Shown here in pieces: positions 1 to 10,243 of a DNA stretch of 64,000 nucleotides (position 1 is the first letter of the stretch; each line of letters starts with the position of its first letter). Source of the DNA: Paraburkholderia ginsengiterrae (GTDB taxonomy: Bacteria; Pseudomonadota; Gammaproteobacteria; Burkholderiales; Burkholderiaceae); NCBI RefSeq assembly GCF_001645125.1, contig NZ_LXKA01000276.1:18682-82681 (forward strand), in the 5' to 3' direction. Both the position numbers and the translations under genes were made by a program. The notes below the pieces were generated by a model. The model was not told the DNA's origin, did no database searches, and was given only the letters and a program-made list of their open reading frames with translations.

Positions 1-1
1 G

Positions 2-919
<918 letters not shown>

Positions 920-965
920 CGGCATACAGTTTCCGGGCCGCGCCGGCATCGACGGGAGGTTGGCT

Positions 966-2126
966 TTGTCATCCGCGACATCATCCGTCTCAACGCCTGA
1001 TTCGTCGGCCACCTCATCGGCCGAGTCCTCGACCACCGCGTCCGCCGCAGCGGTGCCGCCCCCGCTGCAAGGGCTGCGCGTGCTCGACCTGACACGCCTG
1101 CTGCCCGGTCCGGTGGCCGCCCTGCGGCTCGCCGAACTGGGCGCCGACGTGCTGAAAATCGAGGCCCCCGGCGCGGGAGATCCGACCCGCACGATGATGC
1201 AATCGTCGAGCGACCGCGTCGCCGGTCGGCCCGGCGCGTTCTACCGGATGGTGAATCGCGGCAAGCGCGAGACCCGCCTCGACCTCAAATCCGCTGCGGG
1301 ACGCAATGTGCTGTACGCGCTCGCGGCGGACGCGGACGTGCTGATCGAGAGTTTCCGGCCAGGCGTCATGGAGCGGCTCGGCCTCGACTACGCCACGCTG
1401 CGTACGGCCAACCCGCGGCTCGTCTACTGCGCGATCAGCGGGTACGGCGCAAGCGGTCCGTTTGCCGACCATGCCGGCCACGATCTGAACTACATCGGCT
1501 ATGCGGGCGTGCTCGACCAGCTGATGAGCCGCGACGGCACGCCGGTCCTGCCGAATTTCCAGATTGCCGACCTGCTCGGCGGCGCGCTGAGCGCGGTCAC
1601 GCAGATTCTCGCGGCGTTGTGGCACGTAGCGCGCGGCGGCGAGGGCCGCTTCGTCGACGTATCGATGACGCACGCCACTTACGCGCACAACGTCGTGGCG
1701 CAAGTCGCGCTTGCCAATGAGGGGGCGGCACCGGCCGCCGGCGAGGGACTGCTGAACGGCGGCGTGCCCTGCTACAACCTGTACCGCACGCTCGATAACC
1801 GCTGGCTCGCGGTCGGCGCGCTCGAACTGAAGTTCTGGGAAACGCTGTGCATGGCGCTCGACCGCCCTGAATGGGCGACGCGTCACTGGAGCCTCGGCCA
1901 GGCGATCGGCGGCCCGGACGCAGACTCGCTGACACAGGAACTCGCCGGGATAATCGGCAAGCGTCCGCTCGAAGAATGGGTGGTGCTGCTGGAGCCGCTG
2001 GACTGCTGTGTTTCGCCGGTGCTGACGGCGGCGGAAGCCGCACGGCATCCGCTGTTCAATCCGATGGCCGAGACCGCGACGGGCCAGAGCAAAACCGAAA
2101 ACGACGGCGACCGCGCGGTTCGGTAA
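966..2126 (+). CDS. CaiB/BaiF family (class III) CoA-transferase
   Basis: The product is a class III CoA-transferase of 386 residues, an enzyme that moves CoA between carboxylic acids; the substrate cannot be read from sequence. Family landmarks are the N-terminal GLRVLDLTRLLPGP, the ADVLKIEAPGAGD segment, IESFRPGVMERLGLDY, and VDVSMTHA, which should carry the catalytic aspartate. The frame opens inside the preceding ABC-F gene, but I place the start at the TTG at 966 because a GGGAGG ribosome binding site lies six bases upstream and the conserved domain begins about 35 residues later. The first 30 residues are Ser/Thr/Ala-rich and probably disordered. The gene may be co-transcribed with the ABC-F gene 46 bp upstream. 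Confidence 0.85.
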   Translation: MSSATSSVSTPDSSATSSAESSTTASAAAVPPPLQGLRVLDLTRLLPGPVAALRLAELGADVLKIEAPGAGDPTRTMMQSSSDRVAGRPGAFYRMVNRGKRETRLDLKSAAGRNVLYALAADADVLIESFRPGVMERLGLDYATLRTANPRLVYCAISGYGASGPFADHAGHDLNYIGYAGVLDQLMSRDGTPVLPNFQIADLLGGALSAVTQILAALWHVARGGEGRFVDVSMTHATYAHNVVAQVALANEGAAPAAGEGLLNGGVPCYNLYRTLDNRWLAVGALELKFWETLCMALDRPEWATRHWSLGQAIGGPDADSLTQELAGIIGKRPLEEWVVLLEPLDCCVSPVLTAAEAARHPLFNPMAETATGQSKTENDGDRAVR

Positions 2127-2168
2127 CACGGCGGTAACGCGGCCAGCCATCCTGCCCCGGCAAGAACC

Positions 2169-2447
2169 TCAGCGCCGCGCGGCCGTCTGCCGCGGCAAGG
2201 TCTGGCGCGGCGTTTTTTCGTCGTCGTACAGCATGTGCTTACGACCTTCCACATTGCGGCTGATCGTGGCGCGCACCTCGGCGGCGGTGACGTGTTCGGC
2301 CACCACCCGCCGCGAAATCTGCCCCGCCGTGTCGATCCACTCGACAATCCGGCAGGCGCCGCCCCAAGGCTGGCGAATGGGCTCGGAGACGCGGCAGCCG
2401 CGCACCTGCATCGGGCGCTCGGCTACGGTTTCATAGGGCTGTTTCAA
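2169..2447 (-). CDS. small conserved hypothetical protein, possibly DUF2866
   Basis: This is a 92-residue soluble protein with no signal peptide or membrane helix. The middle part (RGCRVSEPIRQPWGGACRI... to ...AAEVRATISRN) reads like a folded small domain, and the C-terminus is basic and probably flexible. I recall a Burkholderia-restricted family of this kind (DUF2866), but cannot confirm membership. The likely start is the TTG at 2447, with AAGGA seven bases upstream; an ATG at 2411 is the alternative. It converges with the CoA-transferase gene and has its own short upstream region. Function unknown. Confidence 0.6.
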   Translation of the reverse strand: MKQPYETVAERPMQVRGCRVSEPIRQPWGGACRIVEWIDTAGQISRRVVAEHVTAAEVRATISRNVEGRKHMLYDDEKTPRQTLPRQTAARR

Positions 2448-2590
2448 GGCGCGATCCTTTTTCAGGCATCAGGGGAGATGCATACCCCAGCAGCTTAGGA
2501 AAAAGGAATGTCGGGTAGGTTACAGCCAATAAGGAGATATTTACGGGCCATTACGGAACGAAGGGTGCCTCCGGACGCCGCAATCCCCGT

Positions 2591-3967
2591 CTACTCTAGC
2601 GTGCGGACCCGGTCGATGGCCTGCTCGATGCGCTCGACCGCAACGACCTGTAAGCCTTCTATTGGCTGTTTGGGCGCGTTGGCCTTGGGAATGACCGCGA
2701 CCGAAAAGCCCAGCTTGGCGGCTTCCTTCAGACGCTCCTGGCCGCGCGGCGAGGGCCGGATCTCGCCCGCGAGGCCCACTTCGCCGAATACCACGAGGCC
2801 TTTCGGCAGCGGCTTGTTACGCATGGACGAATGGATCGCCAGCAGAACGGACAGGTCGGCGGCGGGCTCGGTGATCTTCACGCCGCCCACCGCATTCAGG
2901 AAGACATCCTGATCGAAACAGGCGATCCCGGCGTGCCGGTGCAGCACCGCCAGCAGCATCGCGAGACGGTTCTGCTCCAGCCCGACCGCGAGGCGCCGCG
3001 GATTCGGCGCGTTGGCCGCGTCCACCAGCGCCTGCACTTCGACCAGCAGCGGCCGCGTGCCCTCCTGCGTCACCAGCACGCAGGAACCCGGCACCGACTG
3101 CTCGTGCTGCGACAGAAACAGCGCCGACGGATTGGCCACGCCGCGCAGGCCGCGCTCGGTCATCGCGAAGACGCCGAGCTCGTTGACCGCGCCGAAGCGG
3201 TTCTTGATCGCGCGCACAAGGCGATATGACGAATGCGTGTCGCCTTCGAAGTACAGCACCGTATCGACGATATGTTCGAGCACGCGCGGCCCGGCCAGCG
3301 CGCCTTCCTTGGTCACGTGGCCGACCATGATGATGGTCGTGCCGGACTGCTTGGCGATGCGCGTCAGCTGCGCCGCGCATTCGCGCACCTGCGCAACCGA
3401 CCCGGGCGCGGAAGTCAGAGCGTCGGAGTACACCGTCTGGATCGAATCGATCACCGCGACGTCGGGCCGCTGATCGGCGATCGTCGCCTGGATTTTTTCG
3501 AGCTGGATTTCTGCGAGCAGCTGCAATTCGCTGGCTTTCGAGCCGGGCTCCAGCAGGGAAAGCCGTTGCGCGCGCAACGCAATCTGCGCCGCCGACTCTT
3601 CGCCGCTGATATAAAGCGCGCGTTTGTCAGCGGCGATTTCGGCGAGCGACTGCAGCAACAGCGTCGATTTGCCGATGCCCGGATCGCCGCCGATCAGCAC
3701 CACGCCGCCCGGCACCAGACCGCCGCCGAGCACGCGATCGAACTCACTCACGCCGGTTGAAAAGCGCGGCACGTCGGACGCATCGATATCGGCGAGACGG
3801 CGTACCGGCGCGCTTTTGGCGAGCGACTGGAAGCGGTGCGTAGAGGGCGCCTCCGCCACCGATTCGATCAGCGTGTTCCACGCATTGCATGACGGGCACT
3901 GGCCGGCCCATTTCGGCGACTGTCCGCCGCATTCACTACAGATGTACAACGTTTTGGGTTTAGCCAC
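2591..3967 (-). CDS. radA: DNA repair protein RadA
   Basis: RadA is a RecA-like ATPase that promotes branch migration during recombinational repair. The 458-residue product has the full layout: an N-terminal four-cysteine zinc finger (CSECGGQSPKWAGQCPSC), a Walker A GGDPGIGKST, the RadA-specific KNRFG motif, and a C-terminal Lon-protease-like domain (from about residue 290). The start codon is GTG (3965-3967 read on the minus strand). It lies 102 bp downstream of alr on the same strand and may share its transcript. A short inverted repeat (GCCCTGCG/CGCAGGGC, 4023-4042) sits in the gap but lacks a U-tract, so it is not an obvious terminator. Confidence 0.97.
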   Translation of the reverse strand: MAKPKTLYICSECGGQSPKWAGQCPSCNAWNTLIESVAEAPSTHRFQSLAKSAPVRRLADIDASDVPRFSTGVSEFDRVLGGGLVPGGVVLIGGDPGIGKSTLLLQSLAEIAADKRALYISGEESAAQIALRAQRLSLLEPGSKASELQLLAEIQLEKIQATIADQRPDVAVIDSIQTVYSDALTSAPGSVAQVRECAAQLTRIAKQSGTTIIMVGHVTKEGALAGPRVLEHIVDTVLYFEGDTHSSYRLVRAIKNRFGAVNELGVFAMTERGLRGVANPSALFLSQHEQSVPGSCVLVTQEGTRPLLVEVQALVDAANAPNPRRLAVGLEQNRLAMLLAVLHRHAGIACFDQDVFLNAVGGVKITEPAADLSVLLAIHSSMRNKPLPKGLVVFGEVGLAGEIRPSPRGQERLKEAAKLGFSVAVIPKANAPKQPIEGLQVVAVERIEQAIDRVRTLE

Positions 3968-4069
3968 GCGCGATTGCCTGAGTTGCTGTTTTTTTGCTGT
4001 GATTGCTGTTGTTCTGGATCGAGCCCTGCGCCAACGCAGGGCCGTGCCGTCCTGCGCCGTCCTGCGTCA

Positions 4070-5140
4070 TTACTCGGCGCGCACCGGCACGCGCGGCGCC
4101 ACGGCGCACATCAGCTCGTAGCCGATGGTGCCGCACGACTGCGCGACGTCGTCGATCGGCAGTGCCGCGCCCCACAGCTCGACACGCGAGCCGACGTTGG
4201 CGGTGGGAACCGGCGTCAGGTCGACCGTGAGCATGTCCATCGAGACACGTCCGACGATCCGCGTGCGCACCCCGTCGACGATAACCGGCGTGCCTTCCGG
4301 CGCCACCCGCGGATAACCGTCCGCGTAGCCGCACGCCACCACGCCGATGCGCATCGACCCGCGCGCCCTGAACGCCGAGCCGTAGCCGACCGTATTGCCT
4401 TCGGTGAGCGTTTGCACGGCGATCAGCTCCGAGGCGAGCGTCATGGCCGGCTGCAGCCCGGTGCCCGCGATCGCGGCCGTGACACCGGAGGGCGACGCGC
4501 CGTACATGATGATGCCCGGGCGGACCCAGTCGAAGTGCGTAGCCGGATGCCACAGCGTAGCCGCCGAATTGGCAAGGCTGCGCGCGCCGGCAATGCCTTG
4601 CGCGCCGCGCTCGAACGCTTCCACCTGGAAGGCGACGCCGCGGTCGCCGTCGGCGTCCGAAAAGTGCGTCATCAACGTGATCTGGCCGACGCCCTGGCAG
4701 GCGCGCGCCCGCTCCCATGCGGAACGGAATTTTTCCGGCGTGTAGCCGAGGCGATTCATACCGGTGTTCATTTTCAACTGGATGTTGACCGGTTTGGACA
4801 GACGCGCCATTTCGAGCATGCGCATCTGTTCGTCCGAATGCAGCGCGGTGGTCAGGCTGTAGCGGTCGATCACGTCGATGTCGGTGGGACGAAAGAAGCC
4901 TTCGAGCAGCAGAATCGGGCCGGCCCAGCCCAGTTCACGCAACTTCACCGCTTCTTCCAGGTCCAGCAATCCAAAGCCGTCGGTTGCGCGCAGGCCCGGG
5001 AAAACCTTCGCGAGCCCATGCCCGTACGCGTTGGCCTTGACGACGGCCCAGATTTTGGACTTTGGCGCGTAGCGGCGGGCAACGGCGAGATTATTGGCGA
5101 GAGCGGAGGTGTGAATCGTGGCTGAGAGCGGGCGCGGCAT
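4070..5140 (-). CDS. alr: alanine racemase
   Basis: This PLP enzyme interconverts L- and D-alanine, supplying D-Ala for peptidoglycan. At 356 residues it is the normal length for Alr/DadX. The PLP-binding lysine is in [11 protein letters not shown] near residue 35, and the C-terminal domain has the YGSAFRARG and GYADGYPR segments, with the [11 protein letters not shown] motif of the second-subunit active-site tyrosine region. No amino-acid dehydrogenase lies beside it, which favours the biosynthetic Alr over catabolic DadX. It is first in a probable alr-radA transcript and is divergent from the LplT-type transporter. Confidence 0.96.
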   Translation of the reverse strand: MPRPLSATIHTSALANNLAVARRYAPKSKIWAVVKANAYGHGLAKVFPGLRATDGFGLLDLEEAVKLRELGWAGPILLLEGFFRPTDIDVIDRYSLTTALHSDEQMRMLEMARLSKPVNIQLKMNTGMNRLGYTPEKFRSAWERARACQGVGQITLMTHFSDADGDRGVAFQVEAFERGAQGIAGARSLANSAATLWHPATHFDWVRPGIIMYGASPSGVTAAIAGTGLQPAMTLASELIAVQTLTEGNTVGYGSAFRARGSMRIGVVACGYADGYPRVAPEGTPVIVDGVRTRIVGRVSMDMLTVDLTPVPTANVGSRVELWGAALPIDDVAQSCGTIGYELMCAVAPRVPVRAE

Positions 5141-5358
5141 AGGATATTTTCGTAAAGACGCTTGCGAATCAGCAGCTTACAGGGCGTTTTCAGTGCTCGG
5201 CGGCTTGCTGGGCGGTGCGATCAAGGATTTTGCTAGTCCGAATCCAGCTATTTTCATGATATAAAGCCGTGCGCACAACCCATTTCGAACGGCATAAGCC
5301 CGGACGCCTTGCAAACGGCCGGGGCGGACAGGCCGCAGCGAGGACAGCATCGCATCAG

Positions 5359-6666
5359 ATGAAAAAAGGCTTTTACACCATCATGGCCGCGCAGTTTTTT
5401 TCGTCGCTGGCCGACAATGCGCTTCTGATCGCCGCTATCGCACTGCTGAAAGATCTTCACGCCCCGAACTGGATGACGCCGCTGCTCAAGCTGTTCTTTG
5501 TGCTGTCGTACGTCGTGCTTGCCGCGTTCGTGGGGGCCTTTGCCGACTCGCGTCCGAAGGGCCGCGTAATGTTCGTCACCAACACCATCAAGGTGGTTGG
5601 CTGCGTCACCATGCTGGTCGGCGCACACCCGCTGATTGCCTATGGCATTGTGGGTTTCGGCGCGGCGGCTTATTCGCCCGCCAAATACGGCATTCTCACC
5701 GAGCTTCTGCCGCCTGACCGGCTGGTCGCCGCGAACGGCTGGATCGAAGGCACCACGGTCGGCTCGATCATTCTCGGCACGGTGCTGGGCGGGGCGCTGA
5801 TCAGCCCGCACATTGCCGCGCCGATCCTGCGGCAGCACATTCCCACCGTCAACACGCCGGCTGAAGCGGCCATGCTGGTAATCATGGCAATCTACGTGGT
5901 CGCCGCGCTGTTCAATCTGCGTATCCCCGACACCGGCGCGCGTTATCCGAAACAGGAACGCGGCCCGATCCGCCTCATCACGGATTTTGCCGACTGTTTC
6001 CTCGTGCTGTGGCGTGACAAGCTCGGGCAGATTTCGCTCGCCGTCACGACCCTGTTCTGGGGCGCCGGCGCGACCTTGCAATTCATCGTGCTGAAGTGGG
6101 CCGAGGTGTCGCTCGGCATGTCGCTCTCCGAGGCGGCCATTCTGCAGGCGGTGGTCGCCGTGGGCGTGGCGGCCGGCGCGATCTTCGCGGCCTCGCGCAT
6201 CCCCTTGAAGAAATCGCTCTCGGTGCTGCCGGTCGGCATCATGATGGGTATCGCCGTGATGCTGATGGCGTTCTATACGCGTAGTCTGTTCCCGGCGCAT
6301 TGGGGTTTCTATTTCGGCCGCATGCATGTGCCGGGCTATCTGATCGTCGCGTATGTGTTCCTGATGATCGTCGGCGGCCTTTCGGGCTTCTTCGTCGTGC
6401 CGATGAACGCGCTGCTCCAGCATCGCGGTCACGTACTGCTGTCTGCGGGCCATTCGATTGCCGTGCAGAACTTCAATGAAAACCTCTCAGTGCTCGTCAT
6501 GCTGTGCCTGTACGCGGTGCTGGTGTGGCTCGACGTGCCGGTTGCCGTAGTGATCGTGCTATTCGGCACCTTCGTCTGCCTGATGATGTGGCTCGTGATG
6601 CGGCGCCACCAGGCGAATCAGCGCACATTCGACTCGGTCGCGCTGATCGGCGAAGCCAAGCACTGA
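5359..6666 (+). CDS. lplT: lysophospholipid transporter LplT-like MFS protein (copy 1)
   Basis: This is a polytopic inner-membrane protein of the major facilitator superfamily. It opens MKKGFYTIMAAQFFSSLADN and carries the LplT-type GAAAYSPAKYGILTELLP segment; about 12 hydrophobic segments are visible in 435 residues. LplT flips lysophospholipids inward for re-acylation. The start is placed at the ATG at 5359, not the upstream codon at 5269, because the paralogue at 57924 begins with the same MKKGFYTI sequence. No acyltransferase (Aas) is adjacent or fused, unlike in enterobacteria. A -10-like TATAAA lies at 5260-5265 without a convincing -35. Confidence 0.88.
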   Translation: MKKGFYTIMAAQFFSSLADNALLIAAIALLKDLHAPNWMTPLLKLFFVLSYVVLAAFVGAFADSRPKGRVMFVTNTIKVVGCVTMLVGAHPLIAYGIVGFGAAAYSPAKYGILTELLPPDRLVAANGWIEGTTVGSIILGTVLGGALISPHIAAPILRQHIPTVNTPAEAAMLVIMAIYVVAALFNLRIPDTGARYPKQERGPIRLITDFADCFLVLWRDKLGQISLAVTTLFWGAGATLQFIVLKWAEVSLGMSLSEAAILQAVVAVGVAAGAIFAASRIPLKKSLSVLPVGIMMGIAVMLMAFYTRSLFPAHWGFYFGRMHVPGYLIVAYVFLMIVGGLSGFFVVPMNALLQHRGHVLLSAGHSIAVQNFNENLSVLVMLCLYAVLVWLDVPVAVVIVLFGTFVCLMMWLVMRRHQANQRTFDSVALIGEAKH

Positions 6667-6723
6667 CACACAGCGGGTTGGCCGTCATCGGCGTGCCCGC
6701 ACCTTCTTCTTTCCCGCCTTGCC

Positions 6724-7530
6724 ATGACTCAACCGATTCCCAATGTGCTGACGATCGCCGGTTCCGATTCCGGCGGCGGCGCCGGCATTCAGGCCGACCT
6801 GAAGGCCTTCTCGGCGCTCGGCGCCTATGGCGCGAGCGTGATCACCGCACTCACCGCGCAGAACACGCGTGGCGTCACGGCCATTCATGCACCGGACCCG
6901 GCCTTCGTTACCGCGCAGCTCGACGCGGTGTTCGACGATATCCGCATCGACGCCGTCAAGATCGGCATGCTGGCTAACGCCGGGATCGCGCGCGCGGTCG
7001 CCGACGCGCTGCGCCGGTATAAGCCGAAGCACATCGTGCTCGACACGGTGATGATTTCAAAAAGCAATCACGCGTTGCTGCTGCCGGACGCCGTCGCAGC
7101 GGTGCGCGACGAGTTGCTGCCGCTCGCCGATCTGCTGACGCCGAATCTGCCGGAAGCCGCCGCGTTGCTCGGCGTGCAAGCCGCGGCCGATGAAGCCGGC
7201 ATGGTCGAGCAAGGCGAAGCATTGCGCGCGCTCGGCGCCCGCGCCGTGCTGATGAAGGGAGGCCATCTGAGCGCAACGGACAGTCCTGACTGGCTGGTGC
7301 AGGACAGCGGCACGCTGCGGCTTGGCGGCCCACGCGTGCCGGTGAAGAATACGCACGGCACGGGCTGCACGCTGTCGTCGGCGATTGCCGCGCTGATTCC
7401 GCAAAGGGACGATCTGGCGAGCGCTGTCTCCGACGCGAAGAGTTATCTGACCGGTGCGCTGCAGGCGAGTGATCGGCTCGACGTCGGCAGCGGCGTCGGG
7501 CCGGTGCATCATTTTTATCGCTGGTGGTAG
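6724..7530 (+). CDS. thiD: hydroxymethylpyrimidine/phosphomethylpyrimidine kinase
   Basis: ThiD phosphorylates 4-amino-5-hydroxymethyl-2-methylpyrimidine and then its monophosphate in thiamin biosynthesis. The 268-residue product starts VLTIAGSDSGGGAGIQADLK, the ribokinase-like substrate loop. It keeps VLDTVMISKS, LTPNLPEAAALLG, VLMKGGHL and the anion-hole/catalytic motif KNTHGTGCTLSSAIAA near the C-terminus. It follows the lplT copy by 57 bp on the same strand and could be read from it. No other thiamin gene and no TPP riboswitch-like element are visible nearby. Confidence 0.96.
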   Translation: MTQPIPNVLTIAGSDSGGGAGIQADLKAFSALGAYGASVITALTAQNTRGVTAIHAPDPAFVTAQLDAVFDDIRIDAVKIGMLANAGIARAVADALRRYKPKHIVLDTVMISKSNHALLLPDAVAAVRDELLPLADLLTPNLPEAAALLGVQAAADEAGMVEQGEALRALGARAVLMKGGHLSATDSPDWLVQDSGTLRLGGPRVPVKNTHGTGCTLSSAIAALIPQRDDLASAVSDAKSYLTGALQASDRLDVGSGVGPVHHFYRWW

Positions 7531-7585
7531 GCGGCGCCCTTCTGCGGACCTGCCGCTGCTACCGCTGTTGCCGCGCTTATCGCTG

Positions 7586-8632
7586 TTACCGCCGCGCGTA
7601 GTCTTGCGCCTGCCCGGGCCACTCGTCCGGCACGATGAAGCCGCGCGAGCGTTCGATCAGATTGCCCGCGCTGTCTTCGGAGAACGCGGCGACCATCGCG
7701 GGCCCGTGCTGCTGTGATGTTTGCGCGACGAGCGTCTGCGCATCGACCAAGGCCAATTCCCCGGCCTGCGCCTCGCCCGGTTCATGGCGCTGCGGCGCGA
7801 GCCATTCCAGCCGCGGCAACGGCCGCCACTTCCCTGCCTGCGCCGCCGCGAAAGCCGGCCAGTCGGCGCGCGTGACCCACCAGCCGCGGCCATGCGCCGG
7901 GTCGAGCTCGACGGGGTCGAGCGGCGTCTCATCCTGCCGGTAAAACAGCCAGCCTTTGATGAACATCTGCGGTATCCAGGGACCCGCGTAGCCGACCGAC
8001 GCAAACTCTTCGCGCGCGCTCAGCGGCAACTGATGATTCAGCACATGCGCGAGTTTGAGGTCGAAGCGGTCTTTCAGATTCGGGCCGACGTAGTCGGATA
8101 ACCGCGCAGATTCCGGCTCGGACAACTGCGTGGATGCGTACGACGTTGCTTGATCGCGCGCAACGCCCGCGTGCAGATAGCATTTCACCGCCAGTTCCCA
8201 ATGCAGCCGCACACCTTGTTGCGTCCGCACCAAAAAATCGCATTCGCCGAGCGTGACGCCCGCGCGCCGCAACTGCACGCCCGCCGCGACCAGCCGCGCC
8301 GCCGGTCCGTGTTGCAGAAACCAGCCGAGCAGGCGTTCGGCATAGAGGCCCAGACGCGTGATGCGCTTCGCTGCAAGATCGTCGTGCAAAGGGGCCGGCG
8401 CGGCGTCGAGCGCGCGCAGCCAGGCGAGGCACGCCTGCGCTTCCTGCTGATTGTCGAACAGCGCCGCAAGCGCACCCACCGGTGGTTGCGGGCGCAACAG
8501 ATTGGGGCTCAGCAGCAACCACGCGAGATCGCGCACAGCCGGATCTCGCAGCGAGTCGAGCAACGCGGCGATGCTTCCACCGTGGGTCGCGGATGCGGAC
8601 GCCGGATGCGCCGCCGGCGCACCAACGGCCAT
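7586..8632 (-). CDS. DUF1853 family protein
   Basis: This 348-residue soluble protein belongs, as far as I can recognise, to DUF1853. Landmarks are LAWLLLSPNLL near the N-terminus, LGLYAERLLGWFL, the LGECDFLVR...LHWELAVKCYL block in the middle, and FIKGWLFYR in the C-terminal part. The glutamate/aspartate-rich central block (GECDFLV, WELAVK) resembles the core of PD-(D/E)XK nuclease-like folds, but that is only a visual impression. The start is the ATG at 8630-8632, overlapping the stop of the uracil-DNA glycosylase gene as TGATG, so the two are probably translationally coupled. The biochemical function is unknown. Confidence 0.8.
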   Translation of the reverse strand: MAVGAPAAHPASASATHGGSIAALLDSLRDPAVRDLAWLLLSPNLLRPQPPVGALAALFDNQQEAQACLAWLRALDAAPAPLHDDLAAKRITRLGLYAERLLGWFLQHGPAARLVAAGVQLRRAGVTLGECDFLVRTQQGVRLHWELAVKCYLHAGVARDQATSYASTQLSEPESARLSDYVGPNLKDRFDLKLAHVLNHQLPLSAREEFASVGYAGPWIPQMFIKGWLFYRQDETPLDPVELDPAHGRGWWVTRADWPAFAAAQAGKWRPLPRLEWLAPQRHEPGEAQAGELALVDAQTLVAQTSQQHGPAMVAAFSEDSAGNLIERSRGFIVPDEWPGQAQDYARR

Positions 8633-9762
8633 CACCGGGGTGCGGTCGACGGCGCGCCGCCCGCCGCGCGCCACGTGTCACGTGCGAGGCACAGGTCGGC
8701 CCAGGCCTTCGCCTTGTCGGGCAGGCTGCGCAACAGGTACGCCGGGTGATACGTGACGATCACCGGCACTCCTTCGTATTCGTGCACGCGGCCACGCAGC
8801 GACGAAATGCTTGCGTCGGTTTTCAGCAGGCTCTGCGCGGCAAAGCGACCGAGCGCGACGATCAGCTTCGGCTTGACCAGCGCGACCTGGCGTTGCAGAT
8901 AAGGCTCGCAACGCGCGACTTCGTCCGGCTCGGGATTGCGGTTGCCAGGCGGGCGGCACTTGATCACGTTGGCGATATAGACATTGGTGTCGCGCGCGAG
9001 CGCGAGCGAACGCAGCATGCTGTCGAGCAGCTTGCCCGCCTGGCCGACGAACGGCTCGCCCTGACGGTCCTCGTTCTCGCCCGGGGCTTCGCCGATCAGC
9101 ATCCAGTCGGCGTTGCGATCGCCGACGCCAAACACCGTGTTCGTCCGCTTCTCGCACAGGCGGCAATTTTCACAAGCGGCGACGCGCGCGCTCAGTGCAT
9201 CCCAGTCGAGCGTGTGGATGGCCGGTGCCGCGGGGGCTTGCTGGCGCGCTTCAGACGGCGCGTGAGCCGGCAGGTCGTCGAACCATGCGAAGTCGTCGTC
9301 GGGCGGTGGTCCGTCGAACGCGGGCGGCTCAGCAGGGCGCGATTGCTGCGCGGGCTCGCTTGGGCGCGGGCGGGCGTCAGGCTGGCGCTCGTCGAGTCGT
9401 TCACGTGCGTTAGCTGCGGACGGTGACTGGTCGGCACGAACAGCCGCACGGCGCTCGTCTGGCGGTGATGGGACATCGGCTTGCTCGTCAACTCGCTGAT
9501 CGGTCCGCTGAACGGCTCGCTGAATCGTCTGTTCACTGGCTTGCCGCTCCTCGCCCGCACGCACAACCGGCCGTGCGGTGACCGGTGGTAGCACGGCGGC
9601 ATGCGGCTCGGACACCTCGTCACGCGCATCTGCACGGCCGGTGTTCTGCTCAGCACCGGCCTGCTGCCCGTCCGCGGCCGTCTCCCGCGCCGGCGCCATT
9701 CCACGTCGCACCCACAGCGGCGCGAGTCCGAACTCTTCCAGTACCGATTCATGCAGCGCCAT
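8632..9762 (-). CDS. uracil-DNA glycosylase, family 4 (Fe-S type)
   Basis: The enzyme removes uracil from DNA as the first step of base-excision repair. The C-terminal half has the family-4 signatures: the cysteine cluster CENCRLCEKR, GEAPGENEDRQGEPFVGQAG (active site), NVIKCRPPGNRNPEPDEV with further cluster cysteines, and the late HPAYLLR motif. Cysteines at about residues 197, 200 and 203, with those in the CRPPGNRNP region, should hold a 4Fe-4S cluster. The product is 376 residues, much longer than the roughly 200-residue catalytic core, because residues about 25-175 are a Pro/Ala/Arg/Glu/Gln-rich low-complexity segment. The start at 9762 has GGAGG six bases upstream and overlaps rimI by 14 bases. 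Confidence 0.92.
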   Translation of the reverse strand: MALHESVLEEFGLAPLWVRRGMAPARETAADGQQAGAEQNTGRADARDEVSEPHAAVLPPVTARPVVRAGEERQASEQTIQRAVQRTDQRVDEQADVPSPPDERRAAVRADQSPSAANARERLDERQPDARPRPSEPAQQSRPAEPPAFDGPPPDDDFAWFDDLPAHAPSEARQQAPAAPAIHTLDWDALSARVAACENCRLCEKRTNTVFGVGDRNADWMLIGEAPGENEDRQGEPFVGQAGKLLDSMLRSLALARDTNVYIANVIKCRPPGNRNPEPDEVARCEPYLQRQVALVKPKLIVALGRFAAQSLLKTDASISSLRGRVHEYEGVPVIVTYHPAYLLRSLPDKAKAWADLCLARDTWRAAGGAPSTAPR

Positions 9763-10243
9763 CCGCGCCCTCCGTAGCAAACGAGAAACGCATCACAATG
9801 GCGTCCTCCCGGCTGCGATGCCTCGCCGGATAATAGTTCTTGCGCCGGCCGATCGACGCAAAGCCGAAGCGTTCATAGAGGCGGATCGCCCGATGATTCG
9901 ACGGCCGCACTTCGAGCAGCAGTCCCTCGAGTTTTTCGGCGCGAGTAATCCGCACCGCTTCGCGCAACAGCGCGAGCCCGGCACCAGCGCCCTGCGCGGC
10001 GGGTGTCACGCACAGATTGAGCAGATGCATTTCATCGACGACCGGCATCAGCACGCAATAGCCGATCAGCGTGCCCGTGACATGCCGCAGACAGATGCCG
10101 AAATAGCCGTTGCGCAGCGAGTCGCCGAAGTTGCCCCGGCTCCACGGAAACTCATAAGCGATTTTCTCGATGGCGGCGACTTCGTCCAGGTCGCCTTCGG
10201 TCATCGGCGACATGTAGCGGTCCGCGAGCAACACCCCGCTCAT
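9749..10243 (-). CDS. rimI: ribosomal-protein-alanine N-acetyltransferase
   Basis: RimI is a GNAT enzyme that acetylates the N-terminus of ribosomal protein S18. The 164-residue product contains the GNAT core: FPWSRGNFGDSL near the start, the acetyl-CoA loop VTPAAQGAGAGLALLREA, and the C-terminal EVRPSNHRAIRLYERFGF, which is typical of RimI. Its ATG overlaps the tsaB stop as ATGA and its 3' end overlaps the glycosylase gene, so the block looks like one transcript. The tsaB-rimI pairing is common in proteobacteria. Confidence 0.94.
   Translation of the reverse strand: MSGVLLADRYMSPMTEGDLDEVAAIEKIAYEFPWSRGNFGDSLRNGYFGICLRHVTGTLIGYCVLMPVVDEMHLLNLCVTPAAQGAGAGLALLREAVRITRAEKLEGLLLEVRPSNHRAIRLYERFGFASIGRRKNYYPARHRSREDAIVMRFSFATEGADGAA

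Noticed and set aside
2508-2912. Plus-strand 134-codon frame overlapping radA 3' end
   Set aside because: It overlaps radA on the opposite strand and has no family features.
4023-4042. Inverted repeat GCCCTGCG/CGCAGGGC between alr and radA as a terminator
   Set aside because: No U-tract follows on the minus strand, so intrinsic termination is not supported.
5254-6453. 399-codon minus-strand frame opposite lplT copy 1
   Set aside because: It is a shadow of the membrane protein gene, with extreme Arg/His/Asp content and no motifs.
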